A stretch of DNA of 64,000 bases from an uncultured Deferribacterales bacterium (GTDB lineage Bacteria; Chrysiogenota; Deferribacteres; Deferribacterales; Mucispirillaceae). Made by a program: the position numbers and the translations under genes. The notes below the pieces were generated by a model, which saw only the letters and a program-made list of their open reading frames with translations, did no database searches and was not told the DNA's origin. Below, one piece after another: positions 19,128-28,938 of the stretch; the stretch's first letter is position 1, and each line of letters starts with the position of its first letter. The DNA lies in the NCBI GenBank assembly GCA_947853665.1, contig CANTXF010000008.1, positions 18,720 through 82,719 on the forward strand. The letters are read 5' to 3'.

Positions 19128-20191
19128 AGCCCGGCGCTTTTAAGGCGCTCGGCCTGGTCGTAAGAGGCCAGAGCGTCCAGAATTTCCGCCAGCTCGCCTT
19201 CAAGCACCCTGTCCAGATTGTAGACGGTAAGGTTTATCCTATGGTCCGTAAGACGGTTCTGAGGATAGTTATACGTTCTTATCCTTTCGGAGCGGTCGCC
19301 GGAGCCTACCTGAGACTTTCTCGTTTCGGAGCGCTCCTCGTTGGCTTTTATTATCTCCGCTTCCAGAATTCTGGATTTAAGGAGCTTCATGGCTTTTTCT
19401 TTGTTTTTTATCTGGCTGCGCTCATCCTGGCAGGTAACCACTATGCCCGTGGGGATATGGGTTATCCTTACGGCGGAGTCGGTGGTATTTACGTGCTGGC
19501 CTCCCGCGCCTCCCGAGCGGTAAACGTCTATCCGCAAATCCTTCTGCTCTATCTGCACTTCCACGTCGTCAGCCTCCGGCAGAACGGCGACGGTGCAGGC
19601 GGAGGTGTGTATGCGGCCGGAAGACTCAGTATCAGGTATGCGCTGCACCCTATGGCCGCCGCTTTCGTATTTAAGGCGGCTGTAAACCCCGTGGCCCCTT
19701 ACGGAAAGTATGACTTCCTTATAGCCGCCCACGCCGGTTTCGCTCTGCTCCACTATCTCCCATTTCCAGCGCTGAAGCTCCGCGAAGCGGGTATACATGC
19801 GGAAAAGGTCGGAGGCGAAAAGGGAGGCCTCGTCCCCGCCGGTGCCCGCGCGTATTTCAAGATATATGTTTTTGTCGTCGTAAGGGTCTTTAGGAAGGAG
19901 GAGCAGCTTGAGCTGATTCTCAAGTTCCGGCACGAGGGCTTTAGCTTCCTCCAGCTCGGCTTCCGCAAGCTCTTTAAGCTCTCTGTCGTGGCCGTTCAAT
20001 ATTTCGTGGGCCTCATCCATTGAGCGTTTTACGGCTTTAAGCCGCAGATAAGCCTCCACTATGGGCCTTTTTTCCGCGTGCTCCTTGGAATATCTGGTAA
20101 AAAGGCTCTGGTCCTTTATTACCTCCGGGTCGGCCAGCATGCCGTTAAGGGCTTCGTAACGCCCGACAACTTCGTCCAGCTTATCGTACAC
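19124..20191 (-). CDS. prfA: Peptide chain release factor 1
   Basis: RF1 terminates translation at UAA and UAG. The 355-aa protein carries the PxT codon-recognition motif (IPDTESSGR, residues 185-193) and GGQ at 230-232 within RSGGAGGQHVNTTDSA. The PxT motif separates it from RF2. Coupled to prmC downstream by a 4-bp overlap. Confidence 0.97.
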   Translation of the reverse strand: MYDKLDEVVGRYEALNGMLADPEVIKDQSLFTRYSKEHAEKRPIVEAYLRLKAVKRSMDEAHEILNGHDRELKELAEAELEEAKALVPELENQLKLLLLPKDPYDDKNIYLEIRAGTGGDEASLFASDLFRMYTRFAELQRWKWEIVEQSETGVGGYKEVILSVRGHGVYSRLKYESGGHRVQRIPDTESSGRIHTSACTVAVLPEADDVEVQIEQKDLRIDVYRSGGAGGQHVNTTDSAVRITHIPTGIVVTCQDERSQIKNKEKAMKLLKSRILEAEIIKANEERSETRKSQVGSGDRSERIRTYNYPQNRLTDHRINLTVYNLDRVLEGELAEILDALASYDQAERLKSAGL

Positions 20192-20225
20192 TTATATCCC
20201 CCTGAAAAATAACGCCGCCGCCTTT

Positions 20226-21155
20226 TCAGGCTGCGTATTCCACGCCTTGGGCCGGTTCCGCATCCTCTTTGCCGAGAGCTTCCTTTATGGAAAGCAGGGC
20301 CACTTCAAGCATTTTATCGTCCGGCTCTCTCGTGGTCAGCTTCTGGAGCCACAGCCCCGGGGTTATAAGAAACCTGACTATGGGATTATCCGCGTGCCTG
20401 CCGCTTAATTTGAGCACCTCGTAGGAAATGCCCGCGATAATGGGCAGCAGCACTATACGGGAGCCGAATTTAATAATAAAATGGGAATCTTTCGGAATAA
20501 GAGAAAAAACCAGTATGGCCACTATCATGACTATAAGCAGAAAACTGGTTCCGCAGCGGGGATGCAGCCTGCTCATGGAGCGGGCGTTTTCCACCGTAAG
20601 GTCGAGGCCCTTTTCGTACGTGTATATGGCTTTATGCTCCGCGCCGTGATAGCCGAATACCCTGGCTATATCCTTCATGCGGGATATGGCGAATATATAA
20701 ACGAGGAAAAAGATCACCCTTATCACGCCGTCCACCAGGTTAAAGACTAAAAACGAGCTCTCTATTATAGGCACGAACCTTTTAAGCGCGTCCGTAAGGA
20801 AAAGGGGCAGATAGATAAAAAGGGCCACTCCCAGGCCGATGCCCAGTATCATGCTGAGGTATGTCTCCAGTTTGGAGCTTTTGCCGTCCTTTTTATCAAC
20901 GTCGGGCATAGCGTGCTCGGCGGAAAAATTAAGAGCCTTAATGCCTAGGACGAGGGAATCGTAAAGGGCTATAAGCCCCCGGAGAATCGGTTTTTTAAAA
21001 AGCGGCTTCGAATCCAGCTTTACGTCGTCCTTTTTTACTATTATTCCGCCGTCGGGCTTCCTTACGGCCACTACCAGCTTATTGGGAGCGCGCATCATAA
21101 CGCCCTCGATAACGGCCTGTCCGCCTATGGCGGCTTTGCTGCATTTTTCAGACAT
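20226..21155 (-). CDS. DUF1385 family membrane protein
   Basis: The 309-aa protein has the DUF1385 opening ([17 protein letters not shown]), the conserved [15 protein letters not shown] and [14 protein letters not shown] segments, and four to five hydrophobic helices between residues 100 and 260. Family members are widely found between rpmE and prfA in many phyla; the molecular role is not established. The gene is 34 bp upstream of prfA. Confidence 0.9.
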   Translation of the reverse strand: MSEKCSKAAIGGQAVIEGVMMRAPNKLVVAVRKPDGGIIVKKDDVKLDSKPLFKKPILRGLIALYDSLVLGIKALNFSAEHAMPDVDKKDGKSSKLETYLSMILGIGLGVALFIYLPLFLTDALKRFVPIIESSFLVFNLVDGVIRVIFFLVYIFAISRMKDIARVFGYHGAEHKAIYTYEKGLDLTVENARSMSRLHPRCGTSFLLIVMIVAILVFSLIPKDSHFIIKFGSRIVLLPIIAGISYEVLKLSGRHADNPIVRFLITPGLWLQKLTTREPDDKMLEVALLSIKEALGKEDAEPAQGVEYAA

Positions 21156-21322
21156 ATCCCTGTTCCTCTTTGATTTTATCGCGAAAGGCCGTCCACAAGC
21201 CTTCGCGAAAGGGGTTTATAAAAAATCCGCTTCCGGCTCCAGGCGCCGCGTTAAGGATCTCCGCTTAAATAAAAGGGACATCCCGCCGGAGCGAAAGTTT
21301 AACGTTTTTTTTAAGAATACGG

Positions 21323-22060
21323 CTAGACTCCGCCGGAAGCGCCGACGTTATTTTTAAGGCGGGCTATGCGCTCTCTCACCTGAGGCGCTTTGCCGCAGGA
21401 AAATTTACCTTCCGGGCAGCCTTTCCCGCAGCAGCCGGGCCCGGCGTTTTTAAATATGGCAGGCGCGGCTTTGAAAGCAAGGGAAAGCATCCTGTCGGAA
21501 AGGGCCCGTATCTCCCACTGAGCCCTCATGCACGACCTTAGCGAGAAAAAATGCAAAAGCTCCCTGGCGTTCATGGTGATTATTATTTTTGTTTCGCAGG
21601 CGTTGGGCAGAACGTAGCGCGCGTCCTCCGCGGGAAGCCCCAGCCGGGAAAGCCTGGAATAAACACCGGCAAGATAATCCATAGCGTCGCTGAACACGGC
21701 CGCAGCTTCGCTGCTACCTGCAACAGACGGCGGCATTATATAGGGAAAGGCGCTTCCCTCCTTAACGTAACGCTGGGACTTCTGGGAAAAGCTGGCGATC
21801 CTGTGGCGCACAAGCTGGTGAGTAAGGGCGCGGGACACGCCTTCCGCCCCGAAAGTGAAGCTCACATGCTCGAACACGGAATAATGCCCCATGCCCGCCA
21901 GCTTTTCGATAAAATCGTTCTGCTCCGACGCGGAGACTTTTTCTGAAAGCCCCTTTATATCGGAGTCCGAATAGCATAGCCTGGCGGCGAGAGCCGCTAT
22001 TTTTTCAGCCTCGGCGTTATGCTGCAGAAGCTCTACGTTCAGGCTTACGTTATCAGGCAT
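21323..22060 (-). CDS. thyX: FAD-dependent thymidylate synthase ThyX
   Basis: ThyX makes dTMP from dUMP using methylene-THF and reduced FAD. The 245-aa protein has the diagnostic motif [13 protein letters not shown] (85-97) and an upstream [12 protein letters not shown] segment. The C-terminus has a cysteine-rich stretch [17 protein letters not shown], similar to that of other bacterial ThyX proteins. It is 17 bp downstream of rpmE, splitting the common rpmE-DUF1385-prfA-prmC order. Confidence 0.95.
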   Translation of the reverse strand: MPDNVSLNVELLQHNAEAEKIAALAARLCYSDSDIKGLSEKVSASEQNDFIEKLAGMGHYSVFEHVSFTFGAEGVSRALTHQLVRHRIASFSQKSQRYVKEGSAFPYIMPPSVAGSSEAAAVFSDAMDYLAGVYSRLSRLGLPAEDARYVLPNACETKIIITMNARELLHFFSLRSCMRAQWEIRALSDRMLSLAFKAAPAIFKNAGPGCCGKGCPEGKFSCGKAPQVRERIARLKNNVGASGGV

Positions 22061-22077
22061 ACGCCGCGCCTAAAAAC

Positions 22078-22317
22078 CTATTTCCTGCCGGTTTTTTTAG
22101 CGGGGGCCTGTTCTGCGTCCTTGGCGGCGTATTTTTTCATAAATTTTTCCACGCGGCCCGCCGTGTCTACGAATTTCTGCTTGCCGGTAAAAAACGGATG
22201 GCAGTTGGAGCATATAGCCACGTTGGTTTTATCGGTGGTTGAGCGGGTCTTATGGGTGGCTCCGCAGGCGCAGGTAAAGGTTACTTCTTTGTATTCGGGA
22301 TGGATTCCTTCTCTCAT
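22078..22317 (-). CDS. rpmE: 50S ribosomal protein L31
   Basis: The 79-aa protein starts [19 protein letters not shown] and contains [20 protein letters not shown], the L31 signature. Cysteines (CACG and CSNCHPF) suggest the zinc-binding form. A lysine/alanine-rich tail extends the usual 66-70 aa. It is the first gene of the rpmE-thyX-DUF1385-prfA-prmC-murA-hisG series. Confidence 0.96.
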   Translation of the reverse strand: MREGIHPEYKEVTFTCACGATHKTRSTTDKTNVAICSNCHPFFTGKQKFVDTAGRVEKFMKKYAAKDAEQAPAKKTGRK

Positions 22318-22340
22318 TTTGTACTCCGTTTTTAATTATT

Positions 22341-22357
22341 GACGGTTTCTGACCGTC
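22341..22357. repeat. Small inverted repeat in the rpmE leader
   Basis: GACGGT (22341-22346) and ACCGTC (22352-22357) form a 6-bp stem with a 5-nt loop, 24 nt upstream of the rpmE ATG. There is no T tract on either strand, so it is not a good terminator. It could be an operator or a leader hairpin; function is unknown. Confidence 0.4.
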
Positions 22358-22435
22358 TTGAGTTCGGTAAAAGGACGTTACTTTTACCACGAAAAGGAGA
22401 TTATTACAACAGGTTTTATAAATAAGCCGTCTCTT

Positions 22436-23509
22436 TCATCTTCCATGCCAGGCGCAATACTTATTCTCACTGTAAATACTGCCTTCCGTCAGCAGGCGCA
22501 TATTGGTGCAGCCTCCAAGACACATTTCGGCGTACCGGCATTCCCGGCAATAGCCCTTAAGCTGCAGCCTGGTCAGCCCGCGCCTCCAGGAGAAAGCGTC
22601 CGTATCCTCCCAGATATCCCGCAGGCTTCTCGTTCGTATATTTCCTTCTATAAAACTGCCGTCACGAATGGCCATGCATGCCGTAACATCTCCGTTGCTC
22701 AAAATTCCCACAGAGCGCACGCCCGCGTTGCAGCCCCGCCATACGGAAGGAACACCATTTTTATCAAACCTCTGGGACAGGAGAGTTTCATTCCATGTAT
22801 AATATCCTATATTATCCGCCAGATTGATCGCCATGCCGCCACGGCTGCTCTTGCCGTATGCAAAATCAATAAGCCGTTTTATCTGCTTCCCGTCAAGCAT
22901 GTTATCTTTAATGTCTTTCCCGTTTCCCATGGGAAAGCACAGCTGCAGCCGCCATACATCCGCCGTCCGCTGCGTCTCCAGGAATTCGTACAGCTCCTCC
23001 AGACAATCGATATTCAAGCGGCTTACGGTGGTAATCACTCCCACAGGAAGCCCCTCGTCCCTGAGCAGCCGAAGCCCGCGTAAGGCTTTATCAAAGCATT
23101 CCGTCCGTCTTATCCTGTTATGAAGTTCTTCGGTTCCGTCGATACTTACAGCAACCATCCTGGGCGAGCACTTATATAAATATCCGGCCGTCTTTTTATC
23201 AATCAGCGTCCCATTGCAGACTATACCATAAGGCAGACGGTACTCATGCAGTATTTTCAGAAGCTCCTTCCATTCCTTTTTCAGAAACGGTTCCCCTCCT
23301 GTTACCCCTACCTCCACAGAACGCATTTCCGCAATCTGCCCGCATAGATTCTCCATTTCCGGGAGAGTCAGCTCATCTTCCCTCCTGTATCCGCAGGAGG
23401 AACCGCAATGGGAACAGTTTAAATTGCAGGCGGTAGTGATTTCCCATACGCATTTCTCCAATTTATAGCCGGTTCCCGTTTCCTTTTCCATATTGTTACG
23501 AAGATTCAT
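22436..23509 (-). CDS. Radical SAM/SPASM domain protein
   Basis: The 357-aa protein has the radical SAM cluster Cys28-x3-Cys32-x2-Cys35 in TTACNLNCSHCGSSCG, the GGEP motif (VTGGEPFLKK), and a C-terminal SPASM region with GCNAG, CMAI and YCRECRYAEMCLGGC cysteines expected to hold auxiliary Fe-S clusters. Such enzymes mature peptides (RiPPs) or activate sulfatases. It is the last gene of the six-gene island operon and overlaps the upstream 448-aa gene by 14 bp. No obvious short precursor peptide gene is nearby, so the substrate may be one of the large operon proteins; that is inference. Confidence 0.9.
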   Translation of the reverse strand: MNLRNNMEKETGTGYKLEKCVWEITTACNLNCSHCGSSCGYRREDELTLPEMENLCGQIAEMRSVEVGVTGGEPFLKKEWKELLKILHEYRLPYGIVCNGTLIDKKTAGYLYKCSPRMVAVSIDGTEELHNRIRRTECFDKALRGLRLLRDEGLPVGVITTVSRLNIDCLEELYEFLETQRTADVWRLQLCFPMGNGKDIKDNMLDGKQIKRLIDFAYGKSSRGGMAINLADNIGYYTWNETLLSQRFDKNGVPSVWRGCNAGVRSVGILSNGDVTACMAIRDGSFIEGNIRTRSLRDIWEDTDAFSWRRGLTRLQLKGYCRECRYAEMCLGGCTNMRLLTEGSIYSENKYCAWHGR

Positions 23510-24842
23510 TCAGTTTCCCCCTTTTAAAGCCATACTTATCTACGGCATATAAAGGCCCTTTTGGAACCTCCCTCAGGTCTACGGTAATTTCACCGCTTAC
23601 GGCACTTACATCAGACACCCCGCTCAGGCTGCAGTAAACCGCCCCTTCGCTGAGCCACTCTATATGTACCGGGAAAACGCGCTTCGGGCTAGGATCAGGA
23701 TGAGTATACGGATTCTGACTACGGTATTTCATTTCCATATCGTTTAAATAGTCGATCGGGATAAAATCCGGCATGCTGTAAGCATTAAACCGTACCACTC
23801 TGGGAAAACGATAAGTGCAGCTTTTCTCCGGCAGAGCCGCTTTTGTCTCTCCCTCCGTCATTTGCAGTTTAAATAAAGCCTCCTCATCTTCTCCCTTTAC
23901 TTCAAGGGTCATGGTTCCGCCCTTTACATCCGCCTCATAGATATCCGTCCCGTATACCAGCAGGCAGCCGTCCAGGTTTCTTGTTTTCCATTCGAGCGTC
24001 AGTGTATTTTTCGCTCCGTCCCCATCCTTTACGCTAAAGCTCTCAAAAAAAGTAAACTCGGGCTTTAAAGTCTTTTTTACTTCATAGGTAGAGCCATTGG
24101 AAACGGAAAGTTCATAAAACCTGCCGTTATGGACCTTACAGTCAATGCCGCTCTGTCCCGGTTCTTTTATTAATACGGAGCCGCCCGTGTCTACTGAAGC
24201 CGCTTTTCCGCAGTCCTCCGCCTCTGCCGAGGCTTCCGCCCCACCTGAAGATCTTACCTCTTTTTCCTTAAAGCCTACCTTACTGTAAACGTCCATACCC
24301 TCTATCTCCCAGCAAAAAGGAACCACATCGCCGATATTATAGTCCTGGACCGCTATTCCAAAGGCTTTTATTTTAGCCAGACTGCATTTTATAATTTCCA
24401 GATTTACATCTTTCTGTATCTCCGTATCCGTTTTCTGATAGATGCGCATTTTCGTAATGCCAACCGCATCGTTGCTGTGAATATTATCAATCTTAACGGT
24501 AAATTTTTCTCCTTTTTTTACGCAGCCTCCCCCTTCAGGATGCAGCCACCAGGTAGGCACTGGGCTATCTCCAAAGCCGGGAACAACTTCCGTTTTTTGC
24601 AGCAAACAGCTCCAATCCGGCCTGCCGGATATACTAACGGATATTTTGCTGATATCTTCCTGCAGTTCCCCGGTACCCTCTCCCTGGGGAAAAGTAATAT
24701 ATACGCCGTCGGGAAGTTCTGAATATGACCCGGAATCACTTCTGAAACAAACGTCCTCATAACAGCTTACGTTTACCTCCAGGGACGTCACAACAGAAAC
24801 GGTAATATGATTTTGCTCCATTTCCAGCGTTAAGTGCGCCAT
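23496..24842 (-). CDS. Unknown protein with Ig-like beta domains, island operon
   Basis: The 448-aa protein is predicted to be beta-rich: repeated alternating segments such as KAFGIAVQDYNIGDVVPFCWEIEG and LTLEWKTRNLDGCLLVYG recall bacterial Ig-like folds (I do not recognise an exact family). There is no signal peptide or membrane segment. The ATG at 24842 follows GGAGGG and overlaps the 1103-aa gene by 13 bp, so the two are coupled. The C-terminal third contains a proline-rich stretch (NPYTHPDPSPKRVFPVHIEW). Possibly a structural or binding partner of the larger proteins, or the substrate of the adjacent radical SAM enzyme; function unknown. Confidence 0.82.
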   Translation of the reverse strand: MAHLTLEMEQNHITVSVVTSLEVNVSCYEDVCFRSDSGSYSELPDGVYITFPQGEGTGELQEDISKISVSISGRPDWSCLLQKTEVVPGFGDSPVPTWWLHPEGGGCVKKGEKFTVKIDNIHSNDAVGITKMRIYQKTDTEIQKDVNLEIIKCSLAKIKAFGIAVQDYNIGDVVPFCWEIEGMDVYSKVGFKEKEVRSSGGAEASAEAEDCGKAASVDTGGSVLIKEPGQSGIDCKVHNGRFYELSVSNGSTYEVKKTLKPEFTFFESFSVKDGDGAKNTLTLEWKTRNLDGCLLVYGTDIYEADVKGGTMTLEVKGEDEEALFKLQMTEGETKAALPEKSCTYRFPRVVRFNAYSMPDFIPIDYLNDMEMKYRSQNPYTHPDPSPKRVFPVHIEWLSEGAVYCSLSGVSDVSAVSGEITVDLREVPKGPLYAVDKYGFKRGKLNESS

Positions 24843-27800
24843 TTTAAATATCCCTCCTTAATAAACAACGCCTTTTCCTGCGGCAATGCCTGAATAGGCT
24901 CCGTCTTTTCTTCCTGCCACAGGCCGTTTTTATCCTTCGACAAAAAGTCCCACCCGTCCCTCCGGATTTCTCCTCCAGGCACCGGAATATCGGGCATTCC
25001 TTCATGAACCAGCAAGGGAGCGATATTTAAATGGGCCTCAATACCGCGCGTCTGCTCCAGATAGCATTCATGATCAAGCTGAATGACAGTTTTAGGCAGG
25101 CATCCGCTGGTAAGGTACCCTTTTCCCATAGGGTCGAAAAGCAGCGTCATCTCCACAGGGCCGCCGGCCAGCGAAAGTGAAACCTGCCGGCCGCATTCCT
25201 GAAAAAGCAGTTCATCCTTTCCGTACATTGACGCGGGATCGCTGCCGGAAAAGAACCCGAAGATTCCCTCCCTTACCTTTCTTGTATCTCCTATCTGAAC
25301 GGGAAACAATATATTTTCATATCCCCTGCCGCCTGTTTCCTCCGCAGTCTGTGCCAAGGCGCGCAGCCCCATCTCCCTTATCTGTACCCGGGCTCTTACC
25401 ACTGCAAGATTTTTTCCGAAGTAAAGGCCGGGACTTACCTCTCCATCAAGGGGCATCCGGCAGCCGTAGCCGTCATCCAGCTGATCCAGAAAATCAGAAA
25501 ACCGCGAAACCTCCAAACCCTGAAGACTATCTCGCAGCCCTTCCATATGGGCGCTTAACGGCGTTCCTCTTTTAGCTGCTTCCTCCTGCATCCAAACCAC
25601 GCCGCGGGCGGACGCCGCAAGGGTTCCCAGATATACGCCTTTTCCGTCGTAAAAACGCAGCGTCCTGTCCGTAAAGCCGGGCAGTAAAAAGCCCTCCACC
25701 GGAAGCAATTCCGCCTCCAGACGGCATGGCTTGGGAAAACGCGGACGAAGCAGCGCCTTTCCCGGCTCTCCCGTTTCCAGCACCTCCGATATACGGATAT
25801 GCTCCGAATCGGTGTTCAGTTCCTTGATCTGCCCAAAAGAATCCACCACCCATAGTCCGGTAAGCTCCAGAATTCCCTCTCCGATCGGCAGAAAATCCTC
25901 CATACGTCCGTATTTCAAGGGAACGGTATCCTGCCGGTCCAGATATCTGCACATCTTCTTTAACAACTCCTCCGGCACCTGCCCGAACCTGCATACGGGA
26001 ATGGAAACGGCCTTTTCCTGCAAAAGGCGTTTTTCTATCATACCGTCCATTCTCTGAGATAAAATATCGTAATCCGCCATACTCTGCGCAAGCCTCATCA
26101 GCGCATGCGACGGCCTGCGCCTTTCCATCAACCTTTCCAATCGGTATTTTGCCTGAAAGGAAGCATGGGGCGTAAGCATAGTGCTCCCGGTATATTCCAC
26201 GGCCTTTGACTCAGCACAGGCATCCTTCGCCTCAAAATCAAGCTCTTTAAGCCGATAGCGGTTCAGGACAGTATCCTGCCGGATATCTCTCCCCGATAAA
26301 GGAGTCAGGTTTATCCGCCACTGCATCAGAATCGGATTCCAGGGCGGCTGAAATATTACATAAGCCGTCAGATCAGGCAAAGAGCCCTTCCATCTTTCCG
26401 GCTGCTTTTTCCAATCAGTTATCCGCTCCGCAAGAATATCCGCATCCTGCTGCCGGTATTCCCTGCCTGCCTGACGCAAGGCGGTAATGGCAAGCGCTCG
26501 GTTAAAATCACAGGATAACAACAGGGCTTCGTAAAGTATCGCTTCCGCCTGCTCCGCCACGGGAACGCCGTCCGGACAGGTCCACTCTAAAAGCTCCTTT
26601 CCCGTTATCTCCTGTACTTTTCCGTAAAGCTCCACTTGCAGAGACGACAATACGGCCTGCCTGCATGGAAGCCGTCCGTCCTTATCGCTTTCCCCTGCGG
26701 TTTGAAAACCCTGGAGCTTTTTGCTCCCCGCTCCGGGTATCAGGAGCACCGGCGCAAGGGGCTCATAAAAGCGCAGCTTCTCCTCCGTCAGCTTATAGGC
26801 GCTGCCTTCCAGCAGCTTTTCCATGCTGTTTTTTATTTTTATTATTTCCGACTTCAGCTTGTCTGCTTCCGCTTCTTTTTCCTCTATTCGGGTTAGCGCG
26901 GCTTCTATTTCGGAAAGCCGTTCTTCCGTCTGCGTCTTCTGAAACGGGCTGGGCGTAAACTGGTACAGATAGCGGCACCAGAGACCGTAGCCCTCCTTTT
27001 TCAAATCCTCATTCTCCTGGCGAAGCCGGTCGTATTCCCTCTGCGTCTCATTCAGTATACGCAGAGCTTCCGGCTCGGCACTTTTCCGCTTTTGAAGGAT
27101 ATCCTCCCGGTCTATATCGCTGCGTATCGTCCAGACGCTGCCTGCGTCCACAATTCCGAATTGCCGTTCATGGAGGCTTTCCTCCAGCTCCAGCAAGCCG
27201 TCGGGATTTCCCCCGTCCGTATTTTCCAGAACGCCGCTCATCATCCCATGGAGCATCCGTTCGCTATTTCCGGATTTTGTTATATTCCGGCTCATATAGG
27301 CTGCCATGGCTTCCATGGAATTATTGGCTATATAAATATCAGGATCCCCCTTAGGCACGGCAGATTCATAAACCGCCTCGCTGCCTTTCCATTCCAGGGT
27401 CTGAATGCAGCCGTGAAGTATGGTTCTTCCGGGAGTCTCTTTCTCCTGCCAGCGCCAGAACCGCCTGCCCCACTCCGCATCCTTTAACGGATCCTGCTCT
27501 TCATTTTCATAATACCCGCACAGGCAGTATGTCAGCGTTCCCCGGGGGATATCCTCGCAGCTGTCGTAAAAACCGAGCACTGTTTTGCTTCTCTCATAAA
27601 AAGCGGAAAAAATCGGGTCGCCCATGCCTACCGCCGTCACCTCGTCAAGCAGGAACCCATCCTCTTCCCCTGGGGCGTCCATATCCGTTACGCCTCCCCA
27701 AAAAGCGTATTTTTCTCCCCGTCTCCCTCCGCCATCCCAGATTCCATCCTGCTGCTTCAGTAACGGAATCGTCTGCCGAACCATTCCCTGACAGGTTTTA

Positions 27801-28141
27801 TTTTCCGTATTGGAGCAATAATTACTTTTTATAAGAAAGCTCCTTCTCCTGATCCGCCCGTCCTCCTCCCATAAACGATGAAGGATATAACGGTCAGGCA
27901 GGGGAGGAAACACCGCACTCCCTTCCGATTCCCTGCCGTGCAGCAGGGCATCCGGCATTATCCAGTGCAGATGGACTCCCGGCAATATATCTTTTCTCGT
28001 AAACAGGGAATTGCTGATATTCGCCCCTACGGGCAGAATATCAAGCTGCTCGAAATTATACTCCATATCCGCCGCAGGCTCCGTATGATCTCCCGCAATA
28101 AGGGCCTCTATCCTAACTGGTACAAACAAATTTTTATCCAT
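24830..28141 (-). CDS. Large conserved unknown protein, HLHW-PDALLHG type, island operon
   Basis: The 1103-aa protein has near its N-terminus GVHLHWIMPDALLHG (55-69) and FPPLPDRYILHRLW (78-91). From memory these patterns recur in large uncharacterised proteins of actinobacteria and other phyla that occur with DUF6603-like proteins. A coiled coil spans roughly residues 350-450 (ETQREYDRLRQENEDLKK; then EIEAALTRIEEKEAEADKLK) and is followed by FYEPLAPVLLIPGAG. No signal peptide or transmembrane helix is visible, so a cytoplasmic or non-classically exported product is likely. It follows the 247-aa gene by 53 bp. The function is unknown. Confidence 0.85.
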   Translation of the reverse strand: MDKNLFVPVRIEALIAGDHTEPAADMEYNFEQLDILPVGANISNSLFTRKDILPGVHLHWIMPDALLHGRESEGSAVFPPLPDRYILHRLWEEDGRIRRRSFLIKSNYCSNTENKTCQGMVRQTIPLLKQQDGIWDGGGRRGEKYAFWGGVTDMDAPGEEDGFLLDEVTAVGMGDPIFSAFYERSKTVLGFYDSCEDIPRGTLTYCLCGYYENEEQDPLKDAEWGRRFWRWQEKETPGRTILHGCIQTLEWKGSEAVYESAVPKGDPDIYIANNSMEAMAAYMSRNITKSGNSERMLHGMMSGVLENTDGGNPDGLLELEESLHERQFGIVDAGSVWTIRSDIDREDILQKRKSAEPEALRILNETQREYDRLRQENEDLKKEGYGLWCRYLYQFTPSPFQKTQTEERLSEIEAALTRIEEKEAEADKLKSEIIKIKNSMEKLLEGSAYKLTEEKLRFYEPLAPVLLIPGAGSKKLQGFQTAGESDKDGRLPCRQAVLSSLQVELYGKVQEITGKELLEWTCPDGVPVAEQAEAILYEALLLSCDFNRALAITALRQAGREYRQQDADILAERITDWKKQPERWKGSLPDLTAYVIFQPPWNPILMQWRINLTPLSGRDIRQDTVLNRYRLKELDFEAKDACAESKAVEYTGSTMLTPHASFQAKYRLERLMERRRPSHALMRLAQSMADYDILSQRMDGMIEKRLLQEKAVSIPVCRFGQVPEELLKKMCRYLDRQDTVPLKYGRMEDFLPIGEGILELTGLWVVDSFGQIKELNTDSEHIRISEVLETGEPGKALLRPRFPKPCRLEAELLPVEGFLLPGFTDRTLRFYDGKGVYLGTLAASARGVVWMQEEAAKRGTPLSAHMEGLRDSLQGLEVSRFSDFLDQLDDGYGCRMPLDGEVSPGLYFGKNLAVVRARVQIREMGLRALAQTAEETGGRGYENILFPVQIGDTRKVREGIFGFFSGSDPASMYGKDELLFQECGRQVSLSLAGGPVEMTLLFDPMGKGYLTSGCLPKTVIQLDHECYLEQTRGIEAHLNIAPLLVHEGMPDIPVPGGEIRRDGWDFLSKDKNGLWQEEKTEPIQALPQEKALFIKEGYLKWRT

Positions 28142-28194
28142 ATGTAAATCCGCCCGATTTCTGCTTTTTTATCCGTTTACATTTTATATTTAAC

Positions 28195-28938
28195 TTATTT
28201 TTGCTCTATATCTATGGTATAAACCTGCGGCGAAGCCGCCATCTGCAGTCCAAACTCCGCGGGGCCTAATTTCTTTCCCAGTATCTTTTCCATTTCCCCT
28301 TTTAATTGCCGTATATCGATTACCCTGTTGGAAGCTCGGCGGATTTTCACCTGAACAGGCTTATCCCCGGCGGCATTCACAGAGATATTTTTCAGGTTTT
28401 TTACAAGCATTTCCCCCTCCTTTGCCTCAAAGCCCTCATGAAGGCTCTCTTCCGGCTGATGAAACACGATACGGCGGATCTCTCCTTCCACGATGCCAAT
28501 CAGCATATTTCCGGCAAGACCTTCCAGCCGCAAAAAACGCAAATCCCGACCGTCCTCTCCCTGACACCGTATTTTAATACCCGGCCAGCATTTAATGATA
28601 TCCGAATACAGAATAAATCCCGTTTGCACAGCCGCGCCGGAATCCTTTAATTGTTTCTTCAGAATACCGTCCCGCAGCCGCTCTGCTGCAGTGTCTCTTC
28701 CTATGCTCCTTGCCCCTTCCAACAGACATTCTATCCACTGAGGGTCTATATGAAAAAACAGCAGGGTCTCTTTTTCCAGCCAGCTCTTATCCGCCGTCAG
28801 ATAGTGCATGGGAACATACTTAAGCAGAGACAGATTTTTAAAGTAATCAGCGACTGAAATATCCTGCTCCTCCGTCCGCACAAATGCGAGCCGCTGCAGG
28901 TTGGCACGTTTTTCTTTACCGCCATACCACGTTTTCAT
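28195..28938 (-). CDS. Conserved unknown protein, island operon (LLFFHIDPQW type)
   Basis: The 247-aa protein contains LLKYVPMHYLTADKSWL followed by ETLLFFHIDPQWIECLLEGA and RSIGRDTA (residues 38-83). A similar block (VPFNYLVPDERMLPPESIRFF...DGA.SIGR in other species, recalled and not checked) seems to mark partners of DUF6603-like proteins. The second half is mixed alpha/beta with a final AGLQMAAS-like LGPAEFGLQMAASPQVYTID segment. Its start overlaps the stop of the 434-aa gene by 4 bp. No signal peptide; no known enzymatic motif. Confidence 0.83.
   Translation of the reverse strand: MKTWYGGKEKRANLQRLAFVRTEEQDISVADYFKNLSLLKYVPMHYLTADKSWLEKETLLFFHIDPQWIECLLEGARSIGRDTAAERLRDGILKKQLKDSGAAVQTGFILYSDIIKCWPGIKIRCQGEDGRDLRFLRLEGLAGNMLIGIVEGEIRRIVFHQPEESLHEGFEAKEGEMLVKNLKNISVNAAGDKPVQVKIRRASNRVIDIRQLKGEMEKILGKKLGPAEFGLQMAASPQVYTIDIEQK

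Noticed and set aside
28142..28194. Internal promoter or precursor peptide gene before the 1103-aa gene
   Set aside because: The 53-bp gap has no ORF of useful length and no clear -10/-35 pair.
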